From positions 1 through 38,859 of the forward strand of contig PMSQ01000143.1 of assembly GCA_003168355.1 (NCBI GenBank): 38,859 nt of DNA, written 5' to 3'. Below, piece after piece: positions 15,009 through 22,317 of this stretch; position 1 is the first letter of the stretch; each line of letters starts with the position of its first letter. The translations under genes were made by a program, and so were the position numbers. The notes below the pieces were generated by a model. It made no database searches, was not told where the DNA came from, and saw only the letters and a program-made list of their open reading frames with translations. Source of the DNA: Acidobacteriaceae bacterium (GTDB lineage: Bacteria > Acidobacteriota > Terriglobia > Terriglobales > Acidobacteriaceae).

Positions 15009-15275
15009 TTAGCTCGTGGTGTCAGAAATCCCCAAAAAGCTATTCACGGCACTCACAGTCAGACTGAGATTGGAAGCAATCTGAGAAATCTTCTCTCCCT
15101 GATTATAGAGCTGATAGACCTGTTGCGACTCCGACAGCCTCACTGTGTCCGCCGAGGCTTTCGTAGTTTGCTGAGTCTGCGTGGGCTGAGCCTGCTGGGC
15201 GGCCGCCGACGGGGCGGAAGAGTTCGTAACCGCGACGGGCGCGGCTGGTAACGAGCTAGAGATGGAAATACTCAT
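15009..15275 (-). CDS. Small Ala/Gln/Ser-rich protein with a C-terminal helix-turn-helix-like segment
   Basis: An 88-residue protein with an excellent ribosome site (AAAGGAG six bases before the ATG at 15275). The first half is low complexity (Ala, Ser, Gln, Pro, Thr). The second half, VRLSESQQVYQLYNQGEKIS, then QIASNLSLTVSAVNSFLGIS, reads like a short helix-turn-helix of the kind seen in resolvase or sigma-factor tails: a QG-turn, then a helix, then SAVNSFLGI. This arrangement recurs in small acidobacterial proteins. There is no signal peptide. A nucleic-acid-binding or regulatory role is possible but unproven; one alternative is a flagellar- or secretion-linked small protein. It stands alone, 184 bases from coaE. 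Confidence 0.7.
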   Translation of the reverse strand: MSISISSSLPAAPVAVTNSSAPSAAAQQAQPTQTQQTTKASADTVRLSESQQVYQLYNQGEKISQIASNLSLTVSAVNSFLGISDTTS

Positions 15276-15459
15276 AAAAAGCTCCTTTCCCTCTTACCAA
15301 GGGGAGATCGGCACCCCAGCCCAATCGCATGAGCCCAATCGTACCAACCTTTCCAGCAGCCAATCCCGCGTTCCCGAAATGGGAAAAAGGGCGCCCGGTT
15401 TGGAAGCATTCGAGGAACGTGCAACCAAGCCCGGCCGCCCATCGTAACCTCGCTCGCCT

Positions 15460-16110
15460 TTAGCGCTTGGCAGTCGCCTCGGCACGCAGCTTTTCCCAAA
15501 CCTGCCGCACCTGCTCCTGAGTCTGGTCGAGCACGCCGGAGTTGTCGACCACGTGGTCGGCGGCTTTGATCTTTTCTGCTTCGGGGAGTTGTGCGGCCAT
15601 GCGCCGCGCGACTTCTTTGCGGGCGGCGTCGAGCGCCAGTTTCTGGCGTGCGGCGAAGCGGGCGACGCGCTGCTCGTCGCTGCAGGTGACCACGATGAGG
15701 CGGTCAAACTGTTTTGCCGCGCCCGCCTCGAGAATGAGCGCTGCTTCCACGATGGCGACGGCGTGCGGATCCTGCCGTCCCATCTCTGCCATCCACTCCT
15801 CCTGGCTGCGAAGCACCGCGGGATGCACGATCCGGTTTAACTCTTCAATACGGGAGGGGATTCGAGATGGGGCGGACTGGGCTGAGCCAAAGGCGGCTTC
15901 CGCCAGCCTGACGCGGTTCACGCTGAGGTCGGGATTGAGAATGCCTCCGCCGAAATGGCGCACCACCTCGTTGTAGACCGGCTGGCCGGGCCGCATGAGT
16001 TCGTGGGCGATGCGGTCGGCCTGGACCAGACGCGCGCCAAGCGCGATGAACATTTCTCCAACCGCGGATTTGCCGGAGGCGATGCCCCCCGTGAGGCCGA
16101 CTTTCAGCAT
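15460..16110 (-). CDS. coaE: Dephospho-CoA kinase
   Basis: Last step of coenzyme A synthesis: phosphorylates the ribose 3'-hydroxyl of dephospho-CoA with ATP in the cytoplasm. The 216-residue product has the P-loop LTGGIASGKS (residues 6-15), the QADRIAHEL segment (the family's DAD-like substrate site, with Gln in place of the first Asp), NRIVHPAVL, and LIVVTCSDEQRVARFAARQ with the lid arginines, then AADHVVDNSG near the C-terminus. This is a normal length. A palindromic repeat lies three bases upstream of its ATG, and folD precedes it on the same strand at 124 bases, so the two may share a transcript. No strong ribosome site is seen, perhaps because the repeat occupies its place. Confidence 0.95.
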   Translation of the reverse strand: MLKVGLTGGIASGKSAVGEMFIALGARLVQADRIAHELMRPGQPVYNEVVRHFGGGILNPDLSVNRVRLAEAAFGSAQSAPSRIPSRIEELNRIVHPAVLRSQEEWMAEMGRQDPHAVAIVEAALILEAGAAKQFDRLIVVTCSDEQRVARFAARQKLALDAARKEVARRMAAQLPEAEKIKAADHVVDNSGVLDQTQEQVRQVWEKLRAEATAKR

Positions 16111-16112
16111 AG

Positions 16113-16246
16113 TTCAGTGGCCGGGGGGCAGTGGCCAGTGGTCAGTAAGCGCGATTCGCACATCATGAGATCCTTGTGGAAACAGAACGACAATCCGGTG
16201 CTGGCACTCATCACTAGCCACTGGCCACTGCCCACTAGCCACTGAA
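16113..16246. repeat. Long imperfect inverted-repeat element between folD and coaE
   Basis: The arm at 16113-16149 (TTCAGTGGCC, then GGCAGTGGCCAGTGGTCAGT) matches the reverse complement of 16212-16246 closely over about 35 bases, with 62 bases between the arms. The core AGTGGC(C/T)AGTGG is itself repeated. The right arm enters folD: the folD stop codon TAG at 16235-16237 and its last three codons lie in it. A REP-like or non-autonomous mobile unit is likely. Confidence 0.6.
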
Positions 16247-17167
16247 TCTCCGCAGCTTTGCCGCTTTCACGGTGTTGTACATCAGCATGGCGATGGTCAG
16301 CGGACCGACGCCACCGGGGACGGGGGTTAGCGCTCCCGCCACCTCGGCCACTTGGGGATGAACATCGCCGACCAGCGTCCATCCCTTCGCGTGAAAAGTT
16401 TCTTCGCGCTTGGCATTGTCGGCTAACCCGCGGGCGAACAAGCGCTGGAATTCCGCGGGTTCAGTCACCTTGTTCATGCCGACATCGATCACGGTAGCGC
16501 CGGGCTTCACGAAATCGCGGGTGATCATGCCGGCCCGGCCGATGGCGGCCACGAGAATGTCGGCGCGGCGGCACACTCCGGGCAGATCATGCGTCTTCGA
16601 GTGGCAGACTGTGACCGTGGCATTGGCGTTGATCAGCAGCATGGCCGCGGGCTTGCCCACGATGTCGCTGCGTCCCACGACGACGGCTTCCTGCCCGGCG
16701 ATGGGAATGCCGCTGCGCTTGAGGATCTCGATGACTCCGGCCGGCGTACACGGAACCAAACCGGGGCGCTGGGTCGAGAGAAAGCCGACGTTGACGGGAT
16801 GGAATCCGTCAACATCCTTGGCGGGGTCGACGGCCATCAGCACCCGCTTCGAGTCCACCTGCGGAGGCAGGGGCAACTGCACCAGGATGCCGTCAATCTC
16901 GTCGCGGCGGTTCAGGTCTTCGACCAGAGTGAGCAGTTCAGCGGTGGTCGCGGTTTCGGGCGGCGTGTGTTGCTCGCTGTAGAGGCCAACTTCTTCGCAA
17001 GCTTTGACTTTGCCGCGCACGTAGATCTCCGACGCCGGATTGTGGCCGACAAGGACGACGGCGAGGCCGGGGCGAACTCCGGCGGCAGCCATAGCCTTCA
17101 CTTCCGCGGCCACTTCACTGCGGATGTCGTGCGCGATCTTCGTACCGTCGAGGATTCTGGCGGGCAT
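16235..17167 (-). CDS. folD: Methylenetetrahydrofolate dehydrogenase/cyclohydrolase
   Basis: Bifunctional cytoplasmic enzyme converting 5,10-methylene-THF to 10-formyl-THF via the methenyl form, with NADP. The product has 310 residues; most FolD proteins have about 285. Seen are EIYVRGKVKACEEVG with Tyr49 and catalytic Lys53, DGILVQLPLPP, VDGFHPVNVG, GRSDIVGKPAAMLL for NADP binding, and PVPGGVGPLTIAMLMYNT near the end. The extra length sits between DVGMNKV and VGDVHP, where about 25 additional residues (EFQRLFARGLADNAKREETF) occur; this loop is at the domain edge and should not affect the active site. The last residues RRFSG and the stop are encoded inside an inverted-repeat element, so the native C-terminus may have been trimmed or changed. 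Confidence 0.95.
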   Translation of the reverse strand: MPARILDGTKIAHDIRSEVAAEVKAMAAAGVRPGLAVVLVGHNPASEIYVRGKVKACEEVGLYSEQHTPPETATTAELLTLVEDLNRRDEIDGILVQLPLPPQVDSKRVLMAVDPAKDVDGFHPVNVGFLSTQRPGLVPCTPAGVIEILKRSGIPIAGQEAVVVGRSDIVGKPAAMLLINANATVTVCHSKTHDLPGVCRRADILVAAIGRAGMITRDFVKPGATVIDVGMNKVTEPAEFQRLFARGLADNAKREETFHAKGWTLVGDVHPQVAEVAGALTPVPGGVGPLTIAMLMYNTVKAAKLRRFSG

Positions 17168-17232
17168 GCGGACTCCGGGCGTGGGCTTTCGGGCTTCGGC
17201 TAGAAAATCTTACACCGCCGAGGCTCCCGAGG

Positions 17233-17342
17233 AAATCATTCACCACAGAGGCACCCTTCGGCTGATCAGGGCAAGCTCCGGCACGGAGAAAGCCCGATTC
17301 TTGTTTTTCTCTGTGACTCTGCGTCTCTGTGGTGAATGATTT
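17233..17342. repeat. 110-bp element bounded by perfect 18-bp inverted repeats
   Basis: AAATCATTCACCACAGAG at 17233-17250 is exactly repeated in inverse orientation at 17325-17342, and the CACAGAG theme continues inward (GGCA on the left, CTCTGCGTCT on the right). The element sits between the divergent folD and Trm112-like genes. The ends match the ACACAGAGG family that also appears at 23643 and 28541. Confidence 0.65.
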
Positions 17343-17360
17343 TTGGATTTGTGTCGTACA

Positions 17361-17540
17361 ATGCCTGTCATGATTGCCAAGGATTTGCTGGAAATCCTGG
17401 TCTGCCCGGCGTGCAAGCTGCCCCTCGAGTACAGGGAGAAGCCTGAGAGCTTGAAGTGCAAGCAGTGCCACAGGGTTTATGCCGTGAAGGACGATATCCC
17501 GATCATGCTGCTGGATGAGGCAATCATCGAGAGCGCTTGA
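17361..17540 (+). CDS. Trm112/UPF0434-like small zinc-ribbon protein
   Basis: About 59 residues, start at ATG 17361 or ATG 17370; MIAKDLLEILVCPACKLPLE from 17370 is the commonest family beginning. A zinc ribbon is visible as CPAC and CKQC, and the C-terminal DDIPIMLLDEA strand-helix is diagnostic. In eukaryotes and archaea Trm112 activates methyltransferases of tRNA and release factors; bacterial members probably do likewise, but their partners are less well settled. It begins 18 bases after the right arm of the inverted-repeat element, so its promoter must lie in or before that repeat. No ribosome site is clear. Confidence 0.85.
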   Translation: MPVMIAKDLLEILVCPACKLPLEYREKPESLKCKQCHRVYAVKDDIPIMLLDEAIIESA

Positions 17541-17923
17541 CACCGGGGTACTGGCCTCAAGTTTTACGTCTATTTCACACGCCTGAAACATTCCTACCGG
17601 TACCCTCACTATTATTCTTGGACGTCCAAGAGCTGTTTCTCGACGTGCGGGGGACTGGGGGATCGAGGTCTAGATTCCCGCCCGGAATGACACTAAGTGT
17701 CAGTTTTGAGACTGCCGAGAGTACCAAAGGAACCTTACCGAAAGAAGCAGCTTTTCTTACGATGCCTGCAACTTCCGATATCCAGAGGGGTTTATGAATC
17801 TAAACCGGTCTGCTCTCCGTATATAAACTTAGGGGCAGCCGCGGCAGTTAAATTGCATGCAACTTGAGTGGCTGCCGATGAGTCTAATAGCTAATCGTGG
17901 TGGGAAGGTCGGAGTCGGAGGTG
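17541..17923. other. Intergenic stretch with no convincing gene
   Basis: A reading frame at 17537-17797 has no ribosome site, family resemblance or typical composition, and is not called. A short palindrome, TTGGACGTCCAA, lies at 17619-17630. The region also carries the presumed promoter of the small gene at 17924. Nothing else is recognised. Confidence 0.4.
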
Positions 17924-18199
17924 ATGACGGCCATGCTGGAAAAGGCGATGAACGATAGAGTTGGTAACGATAAAGACAGGTTCACGGCGACCGAACTGGC
18001 TGCCTTGCGCAGCGATCTGCTGCAAGGCGGCATGATCGATTCCTACGAAGCCGCCGAACTGCTGCAGGTTTTCCTGATGGGCCGGGGCTATGGGGTTTCG
18101 CCCAAGGCAGCTCTGGATGCGGCGGGCCGCGTCGAGATGGCCGGGTGCGCTCTGCCGGTGCTGCAGTTCGAACTGGAGAACCTCGCGCTGGTGATGTAA
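17924..18199 (+). CDS. Small helical protein of unknown function
   Basis: A 91-residue product, MTAMLEKAMNDRVGNDKDRF and then ATELAALRSDLLQGGMIDSY, EAAELLQVFLMGRGYGVSPK, ALPVLQFELENLALVM. It is mainly helical and acidic, without signal peptide, membrane segment or metal motif. The start could be ATG 17924 (GGAG nine bases upstream) or ATG 17933 (GGAGGTG upstream); the frame continues up to 17897 without good reason to use it. The composition and repeated helix pattern look like a real protein rather than a chance frame, but I know no family. A strong hairpin follows it at 18347, which may end its transcript. Confidence 0.6.
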   Translation: MTAMLEKAMNDRVGNDKDRFTATELAALRSDLLQGGMIDSYEAAELLQVFLMGRGYGVSPKAALDAAGRVEMAGCALPVLQFELENLALVM

Positions 18200-18346
18200 G
18201 GCTTGCGCGGCGCGGGCCGGTGAACCCGCGCGTGTGCGCGAAGTCGGGGGATGCGAGAGAGAGATTCGGGATAAAGAGCTTTGAGATTTTGACATTCTGG
18301 ATCGGTCGATCGAAACGAGGTTGACCGAACCAGTTCCACGCAGGAG

Positions 18347-18372
18347 AAAGCCGGGCCAACCAGCCCGGCTTT
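18347..18372 (+). terminator. Hairpin, likely (bidirectional) terminator
   Basis: AAAGCCGGGC (18347-18356), loop CAACCA, GCCCGGCTTT (18363-18372): a perfect 10-bp GC-rich stem. Only three T bases follow on each strand, so termination would rest mainly on the stem. It lies 150 bases after the small gene. Confidence 0.5.
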
Positions 18373-18401
18373 GTGGCGTCTGGGCACTGGCAAATTGGCC
18401 T

Positions 18402-18421
18402 AATGTTCCAATCGGAACATT
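18402..18421. promoter_or_regulatory. Perfect dyad AATGTTCC-AATC-GGAACATT
   Basis: A perfect 8+8 inverted repeat with a 4-base centre, AATGTTCCAATCGGAACATT, followed by TTTAAAATGG. It has the look of a regulator binding site, but no convincing gene starts after it: the short frame ATGGCGAAAAGCTGCGGGG ends after nine codons, and a frame at 18453-18635 has no supporting signals. The stretch 18373-18636 holds nothing else. Confidence 0.4.
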
Positions 18422-18636
18422 TTAAAATGGCGAAAAGCTGCGGGGTAAGTCGTTGATTTATCGTGCGGCCTTTTGGGCGGATCAATGGATGCAAGAGGTT
18501 AGGTTGTGGAAGAAATGTCTACTTTCGAGGAGTCTGGTGGGCTTCGGAAGTAGGCTTGACCGGCGCTTACTGGACTTTACAAGTGCATGGACGCGGAAGG
18601 CAGCTTCCGACCCAAAATTTGCGGCGCGGACTTAAT

Positions 18637-20049
18637 TCATGGTGTGACCCGGAATTTCTGATTGCTCTTTAGCGTTTTGCCGGGGATAGAGACTGTTACG
18701 AAGCCTGTGGTCGCTCCGCTGGGCACTGTGGCAGTGAGGTACGTGTCGGAAACGATCGTGAAGCTGGCCGCAGTGCCGTTGAAGGAGACGGCGGTTGTTC
18801 CGGTCAGGCCCTGGCTGAGAATGTCGATCGTCTTTCCCACGCTGCCGGATCTGGGAAGTGTTTCTACAAATGGGCCCACGTCCAGAGCGAGGGCAAAGAT
18901 AGTGCCATCGTTGCTGGTTCCGCCAGTTGCAGTTGTTCCGTAGAGCACTCCATTGGTCGCCTGAAACAGGCTGGCGAGGGGATACACGCCGTCGGACCCG
19001 CCAAAGTCCTCCAGCGTGAGCAGAGCACCCGCTAGAGTGATTTGGAAGAGCGTACCCGAGTTGCTGGAACCGCCGAATTGAGTCGTCCCGTAGAGTTTGC
19101 CATCCGTAGCAAGAACCAGCGTCGCAGAAGGCTGGGATCCGTCAAGGCAGCCCGCCAGAGCGCAGAAACTGTAAAGCGTTGTCAGGTTGCCCTCGGGCGT
19201 GATTTCGAACGCCGTGCCGCATCCTGGGGCTGAACAGCCGGACCCACCGAACTGCGTTGTTCCGTAGAAGTTCCCGCCGGGAGCTTGAACCAGTCCGGCC
19301 TCAGGGCCGACACCATCGGTACAGTTCGGTTGGGCGCAAAAGCTATACAGCGTGGTCAACACGCCCTGAGGGGTAATTTTGAATACCGTCCCGTAGCCGG
19401 TGCCGCCCGATGGCGTGGTTCCATAGAAGTTTCCGTCCGTGGCTTGAAGCAGCCCCCCATAGGGAAAGGCGCCGTCCGAGCCGTCGAAGCTGTGCAGGGT
19501 GGTCAGTTCGCCATCGGGGGTGATCTTGAATACCGTCCCGAGGTTTCCGGCGCCGCCTTCGAGCGTGACCCCATAGAAGTTTCCGTCCGTGGCGAGAACC
19601 ACCCCGCCCACGGGATTTTCGCCGTCGGCACAGTTGGCCTTGGAGCAGAACCGGTAGAGCGTGGTCTCCGTGCCCTCGGGCATAACCTTGTAGATTACGC
19701 CCGGGCTGGCGTTTCCGATGGCAGTGCCGCGGAGGGCCCCGGATTTCGTTTGAGCCAGCGCCCCGACGGGGCTCGGGCAAACTTCAGACGCACAGCTATA
19801 GAGCGTCATCAGCTTCCCCTGTGGGGTAATACTAAAGATCGTGCCGGACTGAAAAGCTCCGACTCCGCCATTCTCTGTCGTCCCATAAAGATTGCCGTCG
19901 AGTCCCTGAATGAACGACCCATCAGGCCGAGAACCGTTCGAGCCGTCCAGCTCCACTAGAACCTGAAAGCTCTGCGCAGAAGAGGCAATGGACAGTGCCA
20001 AACAGAACAGGAACAAATTCTTCCAGCCGAGACGGCTCCGTATTTTCAT
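18637..20049 (-). CDS. Secreted protein of seven YGTT/TTLYSF tandem repeats (TIGR03803-like) with a TIG-like C-terminal domain
   Basis: A 470-residue product from ATG 20049, which has GAGGTG seven bases upstream; a longer frame to 20100 has no ribosome site. The signal peptide is RLGWKNLFLFCLALSIASSA. Seven units of about 50 residues follow, each with a DG(N/K)(F/L)YGTTxxGG half and a GTVFKITPxGxLTTLYSF half; one copy (SGALRGTAIGNASPG) has diverged. Such repeats probably make a beta-propeller. The last 85 residues (FVETLPRSGSVGKTIDILSQ, then GLTGTTAVSFNGTAASFTIV, LTATVPSGATTGFVTVS) form an IPT/TIG-type Ig fold. The type is abundant in acidobacteria and verrucomicrobia; its role is unknown but presumably extracellular. 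It starts 81 bases after the beta-helix-like gene and may be co-transcribed with it. Confidence 0.88.
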   Translation of the reverse strand: MKIRSRLGWKNLFLFCLALSIASSAQSFQVLVELDGSNGSRPDGSFIQGLDGNLYGTTENGGVGAFQSGTIFSITPQGKLMTLYSCASEVCPSPVGALAQTKSGALRGTAIGNASPGVIYKVMPEGTETTLYRFCSKANCADGENPVGGVVLATDGNFYGVTLEGGAGNLGTVFKITPDGELTTLHSFDGSDGAFPYGGLLQATDGNFYGTTPSGGTGYGTVFKITPQGVLTTLYSFCAQPNCTDGVGPEAGLVQAPGGNFYGTTQFGGSGCSAPGCGTAFEITPEGNLTTLYSFCALAGCLDGSQPSATLVLATDGKLYGTTQFGGSSNSGTLFQITLAGALLTLEDFGGSDGVYPLASLFQATNGVLYGTTATGGTSNDGTIFALALDVGPFVETLPRSGSVGKTIDILSQGLTGTTAVSFNGTAASFTIVSDTYLTATVPSGATTGFVTVSIPGKTLKSNQKFRVTP

Positions 20050-20086
20050 GGCGAACACCTCGTGGCGAGGTTCTAGCGTAGGCTGC

Positions 20087-20098
20087 GAGCGTACGCTC
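20087..20098. repeat. 12-bp palindrome GAGCGTACGCTC between two secreted-protein genes
   Basis: A perfect palindrome in the 81-base gap between the stop at 20131 and the start at 20049. It may be an operator or part of a processing hairpin. Confidence 0.25.
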
Positions 20099-20130
20099 AT
20101 CCTCGATTGTCGGCCACGTCAAACCAACTG

Positions 20131-22011
20131 TCAATGTGCGTTGGCGACCCAGGCCGCAGCTCCGCCTGCTGTGTTGAAATTGGCAATTCCTGCGGTGGTC
20201 ATGGGCGAACTCGTAGCGGTCTGCTTGCACAGGAACACCGTTGTCGTCTGAGTGGTTAGGTCGGCGCATGTGCAGTTCCATCCAGTGCTGGCCGCAGGAA
20301 GCTGTACCTCGCCACTGGTTGCCGTTCCTCCGGTTCCAACATTCACCGTAAATGCCGCCGTCCCGTTGCTGCTTGAGATGGAGGCCGACGCTCCAAACCC
20401 GGAGTAAATTAGCGGGGCCGTCGACGATATGAGAAGGAGCGGGTTTAGGGCTGGTCCGCTCAGCACCGACTCTGCATAGAAGTTTGTCATCCGATTGGTG
20501 ACGCTGGAAAAGCTGCTCAGGACCGTGCGAAGGCCGCTGGAGGCAACTTCTCCGAGGAAGTAGAAGCCCATATTCTCCGCCCCGCCGCTGCCGCCTCCGC
20601 CGTTGCAGCTCACGGTGTTGCCGGTGATTAGATCCGAGAGGAGGGTACCGGTGGTCAATCCCCCGCACGTGAAGCCCTCCAGCATGATGTTGCCGGTATT
20701 AGTTGCGTTGTTGGAGATCAAGACCTGCGTGGTAGGCTGGGAGCCGTTAGCCTGATTTACGTCGCGAATGATGACGTTGTTGACTGCGCCACTGCTGGTT
20801 CCGCTCCCCCCCGCTCCGATGAGATAGCTCGTCGTCACACGCTCAATGTGTCCCGCCTCGATCATAGTCTGCCCGCCGCCGGTTGTGGTGCCGTTCGACT
20901 CTGCACAAGTGGCTTCTATGTCTACCCCCACATTCGGCTGGTGGGTCTGGCCAGTAACCATCTTAAAGGTAAAATCCCGGATTTCGCGAGACGCGCTTGG
21001 AGTTGTGCAGACGAGCAGGGGCAGCGTATCCACAACCGGGTCGCTGGTGTTCCCGCTGCACCCAAGTATTGTGTAAGGGCCGGAATTGGGTGCCACGATT
21101 CGCCCGCATCCTGCGGTGAAATTGATGGTGCTCACAAAGTTTACAGTTGTGCCTTCTTGGCCGGGAACGTCCACCCAGCCAACGCAGCCAGCCACGTGAT
21201 TGCAGTCGAGTAGCACCCCCGATAGCTCACTATTGTAGGTCTGGGCATTTGTCGGAGCGGATTGCGGTGAGCCTAAAATAATCAAAGGTGTCTCGACCAT
21301 ATAGCTGCAGGGTGTAGACGGCGGGGACGGGCAAGCGGCAGCGGCGGCCGCTGTAGGAGGCGGATCGAGATCTACGCTCATGCCCGAGCCTGAGTTGGTC
21401 GTGATCGTGCCGTAGTACACCGTGCCATTGCTAGCATTGTAGACACGCAGGAATTGGTGCTGGATCCAGGTCTCCGACTTTGCGACCCCGCTCAGAAAAA
21501 AGCTCGCTGTCGCCGGGCTGTTGCTGAGACTCACCAACGTGCCACTGCCGGTTGCTAGGTGTGTACCGAAGCCGACCGGGAAGGACGGACCCGCTTGTAG
21601 CACGCTGACCGGTACCGTGCTCGTTCCTGGCAACTGGCCACGGACGCGCTTTCCAGCCCCAATCGTCCAGGGGAGGTTGATCACGACCGTCTTTGCCGGC
21701 AAGATTATCGTCTGGGCGGCAACTCCTGTAGTTGCATTTGGGTCGGTGGTGGTGCAAGCGGTGGCGACTGAAGCCGCTGTCCAGTCCAGGATCGGGGCCG
21801 TGTTTCCAGCCGTAACTTCGGAACTTGCAGCAGTTGCTGATTGCGTGCAAGGGTCGGTTGTTCCTTGACCTACGCTGATATCGACCTTCTCGTCGACCGT
21901 CTGATAAGCGCTCCCAGTTCCGTACGCCGGATACCCTGTTGTGAACTGAGCCCGCACACGCCTCCCGACGAGGGCGCAGAAGATGAGATTCAGAACTATA
22001 AGTCTCTTCAT
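20131..22011 (-). CDS. Large secreted protein, probable right-handed beta-helix with a tail-fibre-like C-terminal domain
   Basis: From ATG 22011 (AAAGGAGA eight bases upstream, signal peptide MKRLIVLNLIFCALVGRRVR, then AQF) the product has 626 residues; the frame open to 22233 is not used. The body is rich in Thr, Ser, Gly, Asn and Val with short repeated strands (SELSGVLLDCNHVAGCVGWV, NNVIIRDVNQANGSQPTTQV, ISNNATNTGNIMLEGFTCGG). It resembles pectate-lyase-like solenoids; no catalytic motif is recognised. The end, FTVNVGTGGTATSGEVQLPA, then STGWNCTCADLTTQTTTVFL, resembles a C-terminal module found on phage or surface fibre-like proteins, often LPAAxxGWxC. Several Cys pairs may form disulfides outside the cell. 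Surface attachment or polysaccharide binding is possible. Function is not known. Confidence 0.8.
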   Translation of the reverse strand: MKRLIVLNLIFCALVGRRVRAQFTTGYPAYGTGSAYQTVDEKVDISVGQGTTDPCTQSATAASSEVTAGNTAPILDWTAASVATACTTTDPNATTGVAAQTIILPAKTVVINLPWTIGAGKRVRGQLPGTSTVPVSVLQAGPSFPVGFGTHLATGSGTLVSLSNSPATASFFLSGVAKSETWIQHQFLRVYNASNGTVYYGTITTNSGSGMSVDLDPPPTAAAAAACPSPPSTPCSYMVETPLIILGSPQSAPTNAQTYNSELSGVLLDCNHVAGCVGWVDVPGQEGTTVNFVSTINFTAGCGRIVAPNSGPYTILGCSGNTSDPVVDTLPLLVCTTPSASREIRDFTFKMVTGQTHQPNVGVDIEATCAESNGTTTGGGQTMIEAGHIERVTTSYLIGAGGSGTSSGAVNNVIIRDVNQANGSQPTTQVLISNNATNTGNIMLEGFTCGGLTTGTLLSDLITGNTVSCNGGGGSGGAENMGFYFLGEVASSGLRTVLSSFSSVTNRMTNFYAESVLSGPALNPLLLISSTAPLIYSGFGASASISSSNGTAAFTVNVGTGGTATSGEVQLPAASTGWNCTCADLTTQTTTVFLCKQTATSSPMTTAGIANFNTAGGAAAWVANAH

Positions 22012-22079
22012 CGAACTGGTCTCCTTTGACGGAGAGGAGGGTTGGGGCTGGCCGGCCCTTGTCGCTACAACTGTGTGCG

Positions 22080-22093
22080 GGCGAGCGCTCGCC
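22080..22093. promoter_or_regulatory. 14-bp palindrome GGCGAGCGCTCGCC upstream of the beta-helix-like gene
   Basis: A perfect palindrome 69 bases before the ATG at 22011. A regulator site or leader hairpin is possible; its GC richness also makes chance likely. The rest of 22094-22317 shows no gene; an imperfect CTCTGCAAAGAACGCAGAG hairpin lies at 22241-22259 and could end the permease transcript. Confidence 0.25.
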
Positions 22094-22317
22094 TTGCAAG
22101 TACGTCCCTTGGTTCGACTCTGCAACGTTGGAACGAGGGCGACGCACCGTGTATGAGGTACGGGGCGCGAAACATCTGGTAAGTGAAGGGACTGATCCGG
22201 CCTTCCCGTCGCGTGTCGAATAGTCAAGATCAAAATCCCCGCCCTATCTCTGCAAAGAACGCAGAGACTAAGGACGGAGCATCCCCTAGTGGGTCGTAGT
22301 CAACCCTTGTTCTTTAA

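Noticed and set aside
17537-17797. 86-residue plus-strand frame after the Trm112-like gene
   Set aside because: No ribosome site, no family resemblance and an ordinary intergenic composition.
18637-20049. Regularly repeated DNA segments resembling a CRISPR or tandem-repeat array
   Set aside because: They are in-frame coding repeats (YGTT/TTLYSF units) of a secreted protein; unit sequences vary and no constant spacer pattern exists.
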